Translations under genes and position numbers: made by a program
Part shown: in pieces, positions 8,841-18,651 of the stretch
Position numbering within the stretch: the stretch's first letter is position 1
Layout of the letters: the number at the start of each line of letters is the position of its first letter
Notes under the pieces: generated by a model
The model's input: only the letters and a program-made list of their open reading frames with translations
Database searches by the model: none
What the model was told of the DNA's origin: nothing
From: Candidatus Peribacteria bacterium
GTDB lineage: Bacteria > Patescibacteria > JAEDAM01 > Absconditabacterales > Absconditicoccaceae
Assembly: GCA_031261265.1 (NCBI GenBank)
Contig: JAISKI010000046.1
Span: 3,880-67,879, forward strand
Reading direction: 5' to 3'
DNA length: 64,000 nt

Positions 8841-9572
8841 TTAGATCGGGAAAGCAAGAGTTTCCTTATATTTTATTTCTGTGACTTTTACTCCATAGAT
8901 TTCTCCCATTTTCTGAACCACGGTGGGGAGCGAATAGCGAGGATCTTGTTGATTATTGTAATATCGCTTGTGAGGGTCTACAAACAGAATCTCCTTCAGA
9001 TTTTTAAAAGGCTGAAATACTTCTGATTGGGTGGCAATAATGGTGCCTCCTGTGGATTTTTTGATCTTTCGCCAATTGAGGTCTTTTCTATTTTGGGTAT
9101 CAGTAGAAATCAGATTGATGGTTTCAGGGGAGTTTAGTTGTTCGTCAGAAAGCATATTGTAGCGGGTCCAATTATCTGGCAGAATCAGCAAAGTCTGCCC
9201 CTTCCCATCGCGTCATTGCGAGACTGAGGAGCCAAGCGTACGAAAGCGTGGCAATTTACTCTCACGAAGCAGGAGTTCCTGCATTTCCATAGAAACAAAA
9301 TACCTCATCACCGATTTGTAAGAAGAATACCATTCATATACCATTCGATGCAAAAAAGAAAGAAAATGTTGATCGAAAAATCCAGGATAGAGGATTTTGA
9401 GGGGTTGTTCTGAAAATTGATACGTATACAATTCTGGGAAAGCGATCTCTTCTCCGAGATTTAGCAAAAAATCATCTTGCGTTTCTAGGAGGTCTCCTGG
9501 ATGTCCGAAAGAGGTAGGAGAGCGGAAGACTCTGTCGTGTCCTGCATATTTTTTGAAGGAGAAGAGATACAT
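8841..9572 (-). CDS. PriA-like protein, short and divergent
   Basis: This 243-residue protein resembles part of primosomal protein N' (PriA), the helicase that restarts stalled forks. The recognisable block is ATQSEVFQPFKNLKEILFVD followed by PRYS, matching PriA's GTRSAVFxPFxNLxLIIVDEEH...PRYHARD. The DEEH box is replaced by VDPHK, and no P-loop or C-terminal helicase and zinc regions are present. PriA is normally about 700 residues, so this is a reduced or decayed relative. The middle is interrupted by a palindromic repeat (9211-9256) read in frame, including a UGA at 9213. Start at ATG 9572 is favoured because the upstream extension runs into the divergent promoter at 9673. It may be a functional CPR-type variant or a relic. 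Confidence 0.45.
9211..9256 (-). repeat. In-frame palindromic element B (in PriA-like gene)
   Basis: A block with CGTCATTGCGAG at one end and CGTGGCAAT at the other; these ends form an imperfect inverted repeat. The same CGTCATTGCGAG core occurs twice at 60029-60062. Read on the coding strand it gives LPRFRTLGSSVSQGRD, with UGA as the last Gly. Confidence 0.7.
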
Positions 9573-9672
9573 TTCAGATTTTTTCTTTGCTGGGTAAATA
9601 GTGGAAGTATAAGGATGTGAAAGGAAAGTACAAGAAGGAAAAATCGTCTCGGAAAAAAAAGTCCTCAAAAAG

Positions 9673-9701
9673 TTGACAAAGAAATTAAATATATATATAA
9701 T
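9673..9701 (+). promoter_or_regulatory. Consensus promoter for 9750-11500
   Basis: -35 TTGACA (9673-9678), exact consensus; 17-bp spacer ending in ATATATA; -10 TATAAT (9696-9701), exact consensus. The strongest-looking promoter in the window; it drives the plus-strand pair. Confidence 0.85.
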
Positions 9702-9749
9702 TAATTTGTAATATTGCAATAGATTACTTTTTATCTTGTGTATGATGTA

Positions 9750-10073
9750 ATGATTTCGTCCCAACAATTCCAAAGTTTATCGCAGGATAAACAAAAGGAA
9801 TATCTCGTATCTCTCATTGGAGATATCGAAACAGAAAGCAATCAAGAGCTACTAATATGTCAAAGATTATTATCAGTAATTGATCAGCCTTCCAGCAAAA
9901 CTCTGCAATACATTTTTGATATTATTGCGGGTCAACTCCAAGGATTCCAGGAACAAGAACGTGCCGAACATACCCATAAAGTAAGCACTCTCTTGGAACA
10001 TATCCGTCAACAAGAAGAAGCTGATAAAGCTGATGTTGACGCTATTCTTTCAGATATCGAGTTAGATATCTAA
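9750..10073 (+). CDS. Hypothetical acidic helical protein
   Basis: A 107-residue soluble protein from ATG 9750 (an in-frame ATG at 9738 is possible). It is Gln/Glu-rich with predicted helices throughout, for example LSQDKQKEYLVSLIGDIE and GFQEQERAEHTHKVSTLLEH. No family is recognised. It starts about 49 bases after a perfect promoter and is followed 26 bases later by the 10100 gene, so both are likely one operon. No Shine-Dalgarno site is visible. Confidence 0.6.
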   Translation: MISSQQFQSLSQDKQKEYLVSLIGDIETESNQELLICQRLLSVIDQPSSKTLQYIFDIIAGQLQGFQEQERAEHTHKVSTLLEHIRQQEEADKADVDAILSDIELDI

Positions 10074-10099
10074 ACCTTTTATTCTTTATACCTATCACC

Positions 10100-11500
10100 A
10101 TGGCAACAGAAATCAGCAAATCAGCTTTTGAAGCTGTAGATGGAAAATTAGACGGGAAATTATCCCCAAAACAAAAAGAGTATTTACAAAATCTCGCAAC
10201 TAATGTAATCAAGGAGAAAAACACTCCTGATTCTAGCCTCGCTACACATCCTGGAAAAGTTCAGTACTTTGTTGAACCAGACGAAGATTTTTCAGCAAGA
10301 AACATTACTAATACCCCACTCAATCGTTATCGTACTTGAGTAGAGTCTTATGAGAATCCTGTTGAAAAATTTGAGAAAACTTTTGGGATCAAAAACAAAC
10401 TCAACTCTTTAAAAGGAGTACAAACATGGGCTGAGATCCAATCAAGATTAAATAATAATCAAGAGGATGCTGCTCTGATTCAGACGTATCTTGTCCTCAA
10501 TGGAAAACTTAAAACTAACCTCGGAGTAAAAGAAATTGATGGAAATCCAAAAGGAAAAACTCTTCAGGCAATAACAGAGTATCGAAATGAAGAAACTCCA
10601 AGACAGGAGCAACAGAAAAAAAATGAAGAAGCTAAAGAAAAGGGTAATGGACTAAACCAAGAAACCTTTGAACAAAAGGTTCGTAGTTTTAGAAGAGATC
10701 TTATCACTAAAGACTATAGTATTAATACGTCACAAGATGCTCTAAACAAAAATCCTATGGTTTTAGTAAGTAAATGAGCAACTATTGATGTAAAAACTCA
10801 TAATAGTAAAACTGGAGAAATCACTACTAAGAAAACATACCCTATACTTCATGCACAAGTAAATATTAAGGATTATCTAGATAAAGCCTTAAATCCTAAT
10901 AATACCGCCTTTGATGCAGAAGTAAAAAAACAACTTGATGCTGCTTTAAAGACAGAGCAAGAAAAGCAAGATAAACTCAATAAATCAGAAGAAACAGCAG
11001 GTAATCAAATTAAAGCAAAAAATAATCGTGAGAAGGAGCTTGCAAACAATAGAGATAAATTCATAAAGACTATTGAAGGTAAAAAATTGACTATAACAGA
11101 AAAATCTTTTGGTAATCTCCCTAAAGAAGTCTCCGATTATAATGCTAGCTACCCTTATAATAAATTAGAAAAAAGCCAATTGACGCAAACATTTATAAAT
11201 AAATTTGAAAATAACAGCCTCGCATTTCGTAAGGTGAACATCGTAGGGAATAATCTTGAATTCTCATTTAAAGCTAAAGATCCCATAGAAAATAATAGAT
11301 CTTATATGAAAAACATTAAAATTCCTCTCAAAGAAGTTATGGATGAGAATAACAATCTTATCAACGATAAATTTATCTCTCAGGCAAGTAATAAAATGGG
11401 AAAGTCTTTTGATTCATTCGTAAAAGAGGCTGTTCAACAGCAACAACAAATAAGAATTGCTGAAAAAAAGACACAGGATAAACAACTTGCTAGTGTCTAA
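10100..11500 (+). CDS. Hypothetical Lys/Glu-rich protein, 466 aa
   Basis: One frame once UGA is glycine (UGAs at 10337 and near 10777). No signal peptide or membrane segment. The middle (about residues 190-215) is a charged linker rich in QKKNEEAKEKGN. A second Lys/Glu-rich coiled-coil stretch around residues 285-325 precedes a C-terminal globular part with SFKAKDPIENN. The segment ALIQTYLVLNGKLKTNLGV vaguely resembles a peptidoglycan-binding-type repeat, but I would not rely on that. Second gene of a two-gene operon that ends in a terminator at 11523. Confidence 0.6.
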
Positions 11501-11522
11501 CCTTAAAAAAACTAGCTCACTC

Positions 11523-11554
11523 AAACTCTCTCCCACTTCGGAGGGAGTTTTTTT
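11523..11554 (+). terminator. Rho-independent terminator
   Basis: AAACTCTCTCC / GGAGGGAGTTT stem (one G-U pair) with a short CACTTC loop and a run of T, directly after the 10100-11500 gene. Confidence 0.8.
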
Positions 11555-11621
11555 CTCTTGAACTTTTTCCTTCCTTGCATACACTATACTCAACCCTTTT
11601 ATCACTCAAGCGGAAATCCCT

Positions 11622-12341
11622 ATGCTCTCCCCTATCACCCTCAAATTTTTAGAAGCCGTTAAAATAAACAACAACACTACACGAATGCATACCCATCATG
11701 ATCTCTACGTACAAGAAAAAGAGAGATATTTTGCGTTGATTGACAGCCTTTTAGCTCAGATGAAAAAGATAGATAGCAAACTGGAGGAGATCACTACGAA
11801 AGACTGTATTTACAGGTTTAATAAGGATATTCGCTTTTCCAAGGATAAAAGCCCCTATAAAATCCATTTTGGAGCATTTATGTCCTCTGGAGGGAGAAAA
11901 TCGCCGATGCCGTGATATTATCTCCACATCCAGCCAGGAAATGCAAGCGGAATTTCTGGAGGCACTCGATGTCCTAGTCCTGCTCAGAGAGATGCGATCA
12001 TTCTCCATATTTGGAAAAATTGGAGCAAGCGAGAAGAGATTGTGAAGGATACTGCTTTTTTAAAGTACTTTGGAGGACTGGTAGATCAGGATGAAGTAAG
12101 CTTAGAGAGGAGAATAAAAAGCAGTAGAGGGAAAAATCTTTTAGAAGCTGTAGGCAAGACGAAAGCAAAGAAAATTCTGGCTACTCCCGAAGCTTTGGAA
12201 CTTCTCCTTTATCCAAGATTTTGTGTGCGACATAGCGTGAAAGATGAAGAAGTCGTGGAAGAAAAATTTGAGAAAGAAGTAATAAAAGGCTTCAAAATAC
12301 TGAAATCGTTTAACGACTTTTTAGGTGAGGTGATGGAATAA
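11622..12341 (+). CDS. DUF2461 (TIGR02453) family protein
   Basis: A 239-residue protein of the DUF2461 family, of unknown function. The family's core is clear: FNKDIRFSKDKSPYKIHFGA (residues about 66-85), then SSGGRKSPMPGYYLHIQPGN, in which the UGA at 11913 supplies the conserved Gly. The N-terminal NNNTTRMHTHHDLY corresponds to the family's NNNREWFxxHKxxY, here with an unusual replacement of the aromatic/Trp residue. The length is close to usual. It follows the upstream terminator, so it should have its own promoter, which I could not place with confidence. Confidence 0.82.
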
Positions 12342-12372
12342 AAAAAAGCAGACAACCAATAGGGTTGCCTGC
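12341..12372 (-). terminator. Rho-independent terminator
   Basis: Minus strand: GCAGGCAACC, 5-base loop, GGTTGTCTGC, then eight T. It closes the 12381-13136 minus-strand pair and may also slow transcription from the convergent DUF2461 gene. Confidence 0.8.
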
Positions 12373-12380
12373 ATGATGTT

Positions 12381-12674
12381 TTAGGAACTTGAGGAATCGT
12401 AATCCCTTTTTCGAACCCGAGGCTTTTTTTCAGTTCGTACTACTTCGAAGCCAATCCCTTCTTCTTTTGGAATATTGAGATGTTCCGCGATTAACTGCCC
12501 GTGGATAGAACCATTCTGTTTTGTGAACTTTGGACCCAAATTCTTAACGGTCTTAGTCCCTGTTTCCAGATTTGTTTCCACTTTACGGAGCTGATATTCT
12601 ACTCCGTCTGCAAGATGATCAATCCGTTTGGGAAGCCACTTCTCCCAATTCTTGCCATTTTTTTCTTTCGTCAT
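12381..12674 (-). CDS. Small basic hypothetical protein
   Basis: 97 residues, unrecognised. Basic with a central TKTVKNLGPKFTKQNGSIHG and a tail KKPRVRKRDYDSSSS. It starts 45 bases after the 12720-13136 gene on the same strand and ends at a strong terminator, so the two form an operon. Its leader is A-rich and it has no UGA. Confidence 0.55.
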   Translation of the reverse strand: MTKEKNGKNWEKWLPKRIDHLADGVEYQLRKVETNLETGTKTVKNLGPKFTKQNGSIHGQLIAEHLNIPKEEGIGFEVVRTEKKPRVRKRDYDSSSS

Positions 12675-12719
12675 AACTCACTTTTTTTAAATTTTTTTAA
12701 CTAAGATACCATTTTCCCC

Positions 12720-13136
12720 TCAGAGGGTATTATCAAATGAAAGGGTTGGAATCCAGATTCCCTCAAGCTCTTCTAACAGAAGCAGACGTCCTCCGTTTTT
12801 TACCATTTCATTCATCTCTTTACGAGGTAGTTTCCGATCAGGAGGAAGAACTTGTAAGCCCTCTTCTAGGTCGGATCTCAATACTTCGAAGATTACTTCT
12901 CCTGGTTGGAAAGCTCCTGGAGCCTCTTTCCCTGTGAGGACACTTTCTACACTACCGAGTAGCGTTTCTTTGTCGTCTTCATAGATGAAGAGTAAACCAG
13001 AAAGCGGATAGTTTACGTGCCTTTCTTCAAGGTATTTCCTCGGAGCGTGTTGTGAGCTTGGAAAGAGATCCAAGATTACCTTTTCTTGCTTTCCCTCAAA
13101 GGAAAGCCAAATCACTTTTGACCAAAATTTTTGCAT
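12720..13136 (-). CDS. Hypothetical protein, 138 aa
   Basis: Unrecognised soluble protein. It has alternating hydrophobic strands (LSGLLFIYEDDKETLLGSVE) and a C-terminal GGRLLLLEELEGIWIPTLSF. First gene of the pair with 12381; promoter at 13194-13222. No in-frame UGA. Confidence 0.55.
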   Translation of the reverse strand: MQKFWSKVIWLSFEGKQEKVILDLFPSSQHAPRKYLEERHVNYPLSGLLFIYEDDKETLLGSVESVLTGKEAPGAFQPGEVIFEVLRSDLEEGLQVLPPDRKLPRKEMNEMVKNGGRLLLLEELEGIWIPTLSFDNTL

Positions 13137-13193
13137 TCTTGTGTTTTTTTAGATTTAACAATTTTTTATTTGTATCTTATTTCTAGTGATTTC

Positions 13194-13222
13194 TTTATAT
13201 ATATCAAGGTATTTTCTATCAA
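13194..13222 (-). promoter_or_regulatory. Promoter for the 12381-13136 pair
   Basis: Minus strand: -35 TTGATA (13222-13217), 17-bp spacer, -10 TATAAA (13199-13194). It overlaps the last codons of the PLD gene. Confidence 0.6.
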
Positions 13223-14238
13223 TTTTCCCAATCTAACCAGAATCCTTCCTCAAACTGCTGAAGTAAAGCTGGATCTAGGAGCATGATTCAGATTTCTCTA
13301 TTATTGTCTAAAGAATTGTCAGAAAGGTTCATCGACCCCAAGAGGAGATACTTCCCATCGATGAGGATCATTTTGGTGTGATTGTAGCGAGAAGAGAGCT
13401 TGCGGGCTACCGCTGGACCGAAATAAGTTACCACTTCTGTATTATCCACCGTATCCGCCACGATAATATGCAGATCAACCTTTTCAGATTGCTGACGAAG
13501 GATAGCGAGAACCGCAGGATCGAGAATGTATTGGGTCTGGATGATAATCGACTCCTCTGCCTTCTTCAACATTGTTTCTATCACCGCTCTGCAGTTTATA
13601 GGGCAAAAGACCAAATTGGGATGAAGCTGATCAGCATTTAGTTTTTCTCCTGCCCAATCTTTTTCAAAAAGCTGGGATAAGGAATCACGAACCGCTTCGT
13701 CTTTTGAGAAGAAGAAGTGTTCACGATTGGATTCGAAGCTGGATTTAGTGAGATTTGCCGTCTGGATTCGGAAAGCCTCTTCATTGAGCATTACTTTACT
13801 ATGAACGTAGACCGTCCCCATTGGGTCATCAGACTGGATGTTTATGTTTTGCTCGCCAGAAAGAGCGTTTTGCAGTTGTTTAAAGAAATTTTGATAAGCA
13901 TTATAGATCTTATCTTCCAAAATGATATGGATTGGGAGTCCTCTCTGAGAAAGCTCTAAGAAAGCAGATTTAAAAGGCTGATAGGTGATTTCGTAATTCC
14001 GCAAGTGGAGGAAAGAGTCTGTGTTTGTTAGAAAGGTTTGATAAGCTTGCAGGACGTGAGGATCAGGTCATACGAAGAGGGTTCAGGTGATAAACTCCAG
14101 ATGTTCAAAAAAACTGTCTGCATCAAAGGAGGAGGTTTTTGATGGGGAAGCATATCCTGCCCCAAGTTGGACCTTCACCATAAAGCAAAGAATGACTAGA
14201 ATAAGGAGAAAGAGAAGGGGAATCAACTTCTTCTTCAT
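13216..14238 (-). CDS. Phospholipase D-like protein with N-terminal membrane segment
   Basis: A 340-residue protein with two PLD (HKD) motifs: HSKVMLNEEAFRIQTANLT with its partner SNREHF, and HTKMILIDGKYLLLGSMNLS with its partner NNREIG. The family cleaves or transfers phosphodiester bonds (phospholipase D, cardiolipin synthase, nucleases). The N-terminus MKKKLIPLLFLLILVILCF is a signal peptide or anchor, so it acts outside the membrane. UGA codons in ITGTLFVGPD and in NREIG are glycine; the latter is a conserved position. The stop is TAG at 13216. No partner gene reveals the substrate. A secreted nuclease or membrane-lipid enzyme are both possible. Confidence 0.82.
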
Positions 14239-14244
14239 TAGAAT

Positions 14245-14273
14245 TTGACAAATTAAAAGGTTTTGAGTATTAT
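14245..14273 (+). promoter_or_regulatory. Promoter for the 14298-16004 gene
   Basis: -35 TTGACA (14245-14250), 17-bp spacer, -10 TATTAT (14268-14273). It lies 25 bases before the TTG at 14298 and 55 before the ATG at 14328. Confidence 0.75.
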
Positions 14274-14297
14274 TGTATGTAGGAGAATTATTGAAAA

Positions 14298-16004
14298 TTG
14301 CAAGAAGATTTTACCTCTGGAACGCTCATGAACAGAATACCCTCTCATGAAAAGGATCTTTTGCCTGCTGGGACGTGGAATAACACCTTCCCAAAAGCTA
14401 AAGAAAGTCTAAAAAATGCTGGGCACAATGCACAGGAAATGTATAGCAATACTCTGCTTTTAGGCAGAGACGTTTTGTGAGGGATAAAAAAACATGCTCA
14501 GAAGCAAGAAGAACTTGTACAAGTACTTGAAGAGAAAAATCAGATTTCTTATCGCAAAGAAATTTTACACGATAGTAAAGAACTTTTCAAATATAGCGGG
14601 ATGTTTGCTTGGAACTTGATCAAATCTGGGGCCTATTCCCTCCATGGGGCTATTGATTATCTGGATACTGCGATCAGTAAAACAGGATTTTTAGAAAAAA
14701 AAGGAAATAGATATCTTTGGAATAACATAAAAACAAAAATAAGGCAGAATTTTTTGAAGATCCTCATCGCTACCACAGCTATTGGAGGAGGTGCTGGATA
14801 TGCTACCTATCAAGCGGTGCATCAAGGAAAGATTATTTCCGAGGAAAAAGATGCTCTTGATGAGGGCATTGATGGCAACGAAGAAGAAAAATTTACCTAC
14901 CTCCATAAAAGTAAGGATAAAAGATATAATATTTACCGCTACACCTTGGGGGAGGGAATGGGGATTTCCTCTGTGATAGAACAAGCGACCCAAGAATTTC
15001 CAAGTTATGCTCCTGATCGCATGTTGCTTACAGATAGTGTTGGGAGAGCTTATCCTGATACTACGTTTCTTTTTCCAGAAATGAGTGTGTACTTAAAGCT
15101 TCCTATTACCCTTTTAAAAGAGAAACCTCTAGAATTATGATATGAAGAACTTTATCCTGATCCTGGAGTAAAAAACATTACGGGGGTTTTACCAGACAAA
15201 TATAGTGAAAGTGGCAGAATTTTAAGATGTTTAAGGCGAGAGAATATCACAGAAGCAGTAGAAGAAAGATATTATATTCCTGCTGGACTTTTGTTGGCGA
15301 TGATGGCTCAAGAGGGATTTTGAGATGTTACGGTTATTAATCAATCCAATAATGTAAATAAAAAGAGCAAAGAAAAAGATAAACGCTGGATTAAGACGAA
15401 GGGGGCCAACGAAATTGTTAGTGATGGAGGGGTAGGATTTTTACATATACAGACCAATAATGCCAATGAATATGGGGTTCGTACTATTGCACCAAATTCT
15501 CAAGGGTTTAGAGATTTTGATGCTGGAGAACTGCTGATGAAAGCAAAAAGCGAGACGAAGGATAACATGGAACTTCTCATCGACTATGATGATAGATTTC
15601 ATCCAGTGATAGGGATGGATCTGAGTGCCAGATTTTTAACAGATCTTTGTCCCACTCCTAGTACTCAATATCCCTGAGATGCTCGAATAACTGCATTAAA
15701 AAGATATTCTGGTAGGGGGCGAGCAGATTATGTACAACCTGTACTAAGATATTGGACACTTATTTCTAAGCAATGCGGGTATCCCATGCCAGCATTCAGT
15801 GATTCAAATGTAAATACGTTTATTAAACAGATTCAGGATGCAAAAGGACCTACAAGAGTTGAAACCGCTATTGAAAGATTTAATACCGCTGGGGTAATGG
15901 TTGGAAACAAGAGGGTTAGCTATGCTGAATATGTAGCATATAATCGGCAACAAAATAAAAATTATTGATTAGACGCCTATAAAAAACTAGGGACATATAA
16001 ATAA
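14298..16004 (+). CDS. Membrane-anchored lytic-transglycosylase-like protein
   Basis: About 568 residues from TTG 14298, or 558 from ATG 14328; I cannot decide. Residues about 155-175 form one membrane helix (KILIATTAIGGGAGYATY). The C-terminal part resembles a lysozyme-like/SLT transglycosylase domain: IPAGLLLAMMAQEGFGD with a candidate catalytic Glu, DGGVGFLHIQTNN, and TALKRYSGRGRADYVQPVLR. The family cleaves peptidoglycan between MurNAc and GlcNAc. UGA codons at 14478, 15138, near 15321, near 15675 and 15966 are glycine, including the one in QEGFGD. Such enzymes often serve secretion or pilus assembly; the T4SS-like and pilus genes lie tens of kilobases away. The family call is by motif resemblance only. 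Confidence 0.6.
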
Positions 16005-16052
16005 ATACGGCTCTATAAAAAACTCTTTAGAAGCAAAACAGAGAATCCCCTC

Positions 16053-16082
16053 TTGCATTTCTTCTCTAAATTTTTATATAAG
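16053..16082 (+). promoter_or_regulatory. Promoter for the 16115 gene
   Basis: -35 TTGCAT (16053-16058) and an AT-rich -10 TATATAA around 16075-16081, 33 bases before the ATG at 16115. Confidence 0.55.
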
Positions 16083-16114
16083 TGAGAGTACAACTTTACT
16101 TTCCCTTTTTTGGT

Positions 16115-16654
16115 ATGAATCTTGAAAAACTCTTTGGAAGCAAAACAAAGGTAGATATCCTCAAGTATCTCCTTTTTCGTAGACAAGGAGTCAGTATGAG
16201 AGCCTTGGAAAGTGAACTTGAACGGACCTTTCCCGCCATCAAAAAACAAATTGATTCACTAGAAGAATCGGGGATCTTAGCAATAGAAAAGGATTCCTCT
16301 GGTTTTTCTATCAGTATGCATCCTGATCAATACGAGGTTTTCAAACAGTTCTTTTTTAATGCGATGAAAATCCAGTTAAGTCAGCTTTTTAAAAGCTATG
16401 CGATCATGATCAATAAATATTTCTGGGGGAAAAAATTTGGAGTGCCACTAGAGATGGATCTCATTGTCGTCTATCAGTATATGGAGAAACCACAGATCGA
16501 GGAGCTGAAAAATGCTATCGCCGATATTTTTAGAGGATTCTTTATCGAAAATATCTCTTTGGTCTTTATGTCTGCAGAAGAATGGGAGAGAAGATACAGA
16601 ATGGCCGATAAATTTGTCCTCCAAGTCATGAGATATTTCCCTGATACAAAATAA
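16115..16654 (+). CDS. Winged-helix DNA-binding regulator
   Basis: 179 residues. The N-terminal 70 residues look like a winged-helix domain: LFGSKTKVDILKYLLFRRQG, then SMRALESELERTFPAIKKQI as the recognition part and a wing LAIEKDSSGFSISM. The C-terminal half is unassigned, with RMADKFVLQVMRYFPDTK at the end. The domain order resembles small CPR regulators with an N-terminal HTH. Start at ATG 16115 rather than 16082, since homology-like sequence begins MNLEKLFGS. A 23-bp stretch of its coding start (16125-16147) is repeated with one mismatch just upstream (16018-16040). No UGA. Confidence 0.65.
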   Translation: MNLEKLFGSKTKVDILKYLLFRRQGVSMRALESELERTFPAIKKQIDSLEESGILAIEKDSSGFSISMHPDQYEVFKQFFFNAMKIQLSQLFKSYAIMINKYFWGKKFGVPLEMDLIVVYQYMEKPQIEELKNAIADIFRGFFIENISLVFMSAEEWERRYRMADKFVLQVMRYFPDTK

Positions 16655-16682
16655 TGTCCTTTATCCAAATAAAAATACAACC

Positions 16683-17870
16683 ATGAAAAAATTTTTCCTG
16701 CTTACCACACTTATCCTCTGCTGATTTGGAGTTTCTTTGGCGGAGATTCCGCTCACAGGAACTTCATTTGAAAGTCTAGAGAGAATCCAACCTTTTTACT
16801 ATGGGAATAAAGAACTGCCCTCTCCTGGTTTTGTTTTGACGGGAAGTGTGCCTGAGGGAGCAGATAAAATAAACATTCAACGAAAAAATGGAAAAAAATC
16901 TGAATCTTTCCCCATCAATGTGAATAACTGGAAAGAGTTTTCGCTTACCTTTAGTTTGGGATATAAGAATCTCGCTCAGGGATGGAATCGTTATCATTTG
17001 AGTTTTTACCAAGGGGACAAACTCTTGGGTAAAGGAAGCTTGGGACTGAAAAGCAATTTTGAAAGCAGAATTTTTTCTGCTACTACTCTCTATGTGGATC
17101 CTAAAGCAGAGGAGGTGAGAGAAAATGGAGATGTTGGTATTTTCCCGAATGGCAATGAGTATTTGCTGCAGGAAGGAGAGGATTTTTCCTTATTAACGAC
17201 CCCTTTCGTCTACAATACCGGAGAAGAAACGCTCTATACGACCAAGAATCTCCAAGCTCTCGATAAAAAAAGAAATTTGGGAGATTTATACCTTAATGGT
17301 GAACTGATCGCAGAGCAAGTCCCTGTTTCTTATCAAGATGTGGGAAGTGGAAATGCCATCAGCTTTTCTTATGAGCCTCAGCGTAATTATCTAGAAATTA
17401 GCTATTGAGAGGGAGATGGTTGTGGATATAGCAGTCATATTCAGGGATATACACTTTCGAATAAGGAAAATTATTTGGATGTAGCGATTTTCAAGGATTG
17501 GATCCCTGAGAAAGCTGATTGGAATGAAGAAATGGGCACTCAAGGAGTAAAATTGGAATATCTCAACAAAAAGCTGGAAGTGTATCCGATTTTTGCTACA
17601 GGGGAAAAGGAGAATCTAGTTTCTCTCAAATATCGCTATTCTCTCCGAGATGGGGAGCAATGGGATCTGAGACTCGAAAACTTTATTCTAAAAGATCAAA
17701 TCTTCACAAAGGAGGTAGAAAAGGTATGTGGAGAGGAATTGTTTTCTTATGCTTTTGATGTAGATAAAGGGACTCTTGTAATCAAAAGATCTCAAAATGT
17801 TGGTGGGAAATCTGAGACTTACACCTGGAAAATCGCTCAAATTCCAAGTTATTATAGAACCCGTCCTTAA
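16683..17870 (+). CDS. Secreted protein of unknown function
   Basis: 395 residues. The N-terminal signal peptide MKKFFLLTTLILCGFGVSLA has a UGA-coded Gly in its hydrophobic core, so the signal is only seen with code 25. The mature part is rich in strands (Tyr, Asn, Gly, Lys) with no recognised catalytic motif. Three further stretches are separated by UGA at 17406. It starts 28 bases after the regulator gene, so it could be its target or partner. Probably a surface or periplasm-like protein. Confidence 0.62.
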
Positions 17871-17946
17871 AATGAAAAATCTCTTGCAAGTGAGTAGGAA
17901 ATAGCTACTCTGAAATCAGATTTTTATCTCTTTATTTTTATTGCCA

Positions 17947-18573
17947 ATGAAAAAAACTTTACGAACTTTGCTCATTATCCTCATTATCGCAGGAGGTGTA
18001 GCATACCTTGGAGTCCAAAAAGGACGATTCAAAGCTGGAGAAGAAACTTCAACAGAACAAACAGAGACCCTCAATCCTCTGGCAAACACTTCATGGATCC
18101 TGAGAGAATTTGATGGACAGGCTGTAAATGGAGAATACCGCTTGGATTTCTCTGACACGAGTGTAAACACTCAACTTTGTAATAGCATTGGTGGAGAATA
18201 CACCATAGCTGATGAAACTATTCAGGGAACTTTCTTCCAAACTCAAATGGCATGTCTTGATGAAGAGAAATCACTTCTCGAAAGTGCATTTGATCTTAAC
18301 GGAGCCACTTTCACTATTGCAAGTACTCGTATGGTAGGAGACAACGCTGAACGTTTGGCTATCACTACTGTAGCAGGTAATGTCTTCACGTACTCAAAAG
18401 CAGGAGCTGAAGAAGAAATTCTCAATGTTCCACAGGTAGAAGACCCTAATTTACTTGGAGGAGAACAAACGGAGATAGACGGGACTAACCCAGATGAGAT
18501 AAATGCAGATGATACTACTCTGCCTGAAGGAGAAGTAGAAGGTGTACCCGTTAATGTGGAGATCGTTGAATAA
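17947..18573 (+). CDS. Membrane-anchored META/HslJ-domain protein
   Basis: 208 residues. An N-terminal hydrophobic anchor (TLLIILIIAGGVAYLGV) is followed by a META domain: NTSWILREFDGQAVNGEYRL, CNSIGGEYTI, and MACLDEEKSLLESAFD. In HslJ-like proteins this domain is extracytoplasmic and linked to stress or antibiotic tolerance; the molecular role is unknown. The C-terminal 50 residues are an acidic, low-complexity tail. ATG 17947 is chosen over the TTG at 17941. No UGA. Followed by a terminator. Confidence 0.75.
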   Translation: MKKTLRTLLIILIIAGGVAYLGVQKGRFKAGEETSTEQTETLNPLANTSWILREFDGQAVNGEYRLDFSDTSVNTQLCNSIGGEYTIADETIQGTFFQTQMACLDEEKSLLESAFDLNGATFTIASTRMVGDNAERLAITTVAGNVFTYSKAGAEEEILNVPQVEDPNLLGGEQTEIDGTNPDEINADDTTLPEGEVEGVPVNVEIVE

Positions 18574-18594
18574 TTAAAAAAAATCTGACTATAG

Positions 18595-18630
18595 AAAAAA
18601 AGAGAGGATGAGTATTTCCCTCTTTTTTTT
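18595..18630. terminator. Bidirectional terminator
   Basis: AAAAAAGAGAGG / CCCTCTTTTTTTT stem-loop between convergent genes 17947-18573 and 18652-19203; A- and T-runs serve both directions. Confidence 0.75.
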
Positions 18631-18651
18631 ATGAAATGTTTTTTATGAAGG

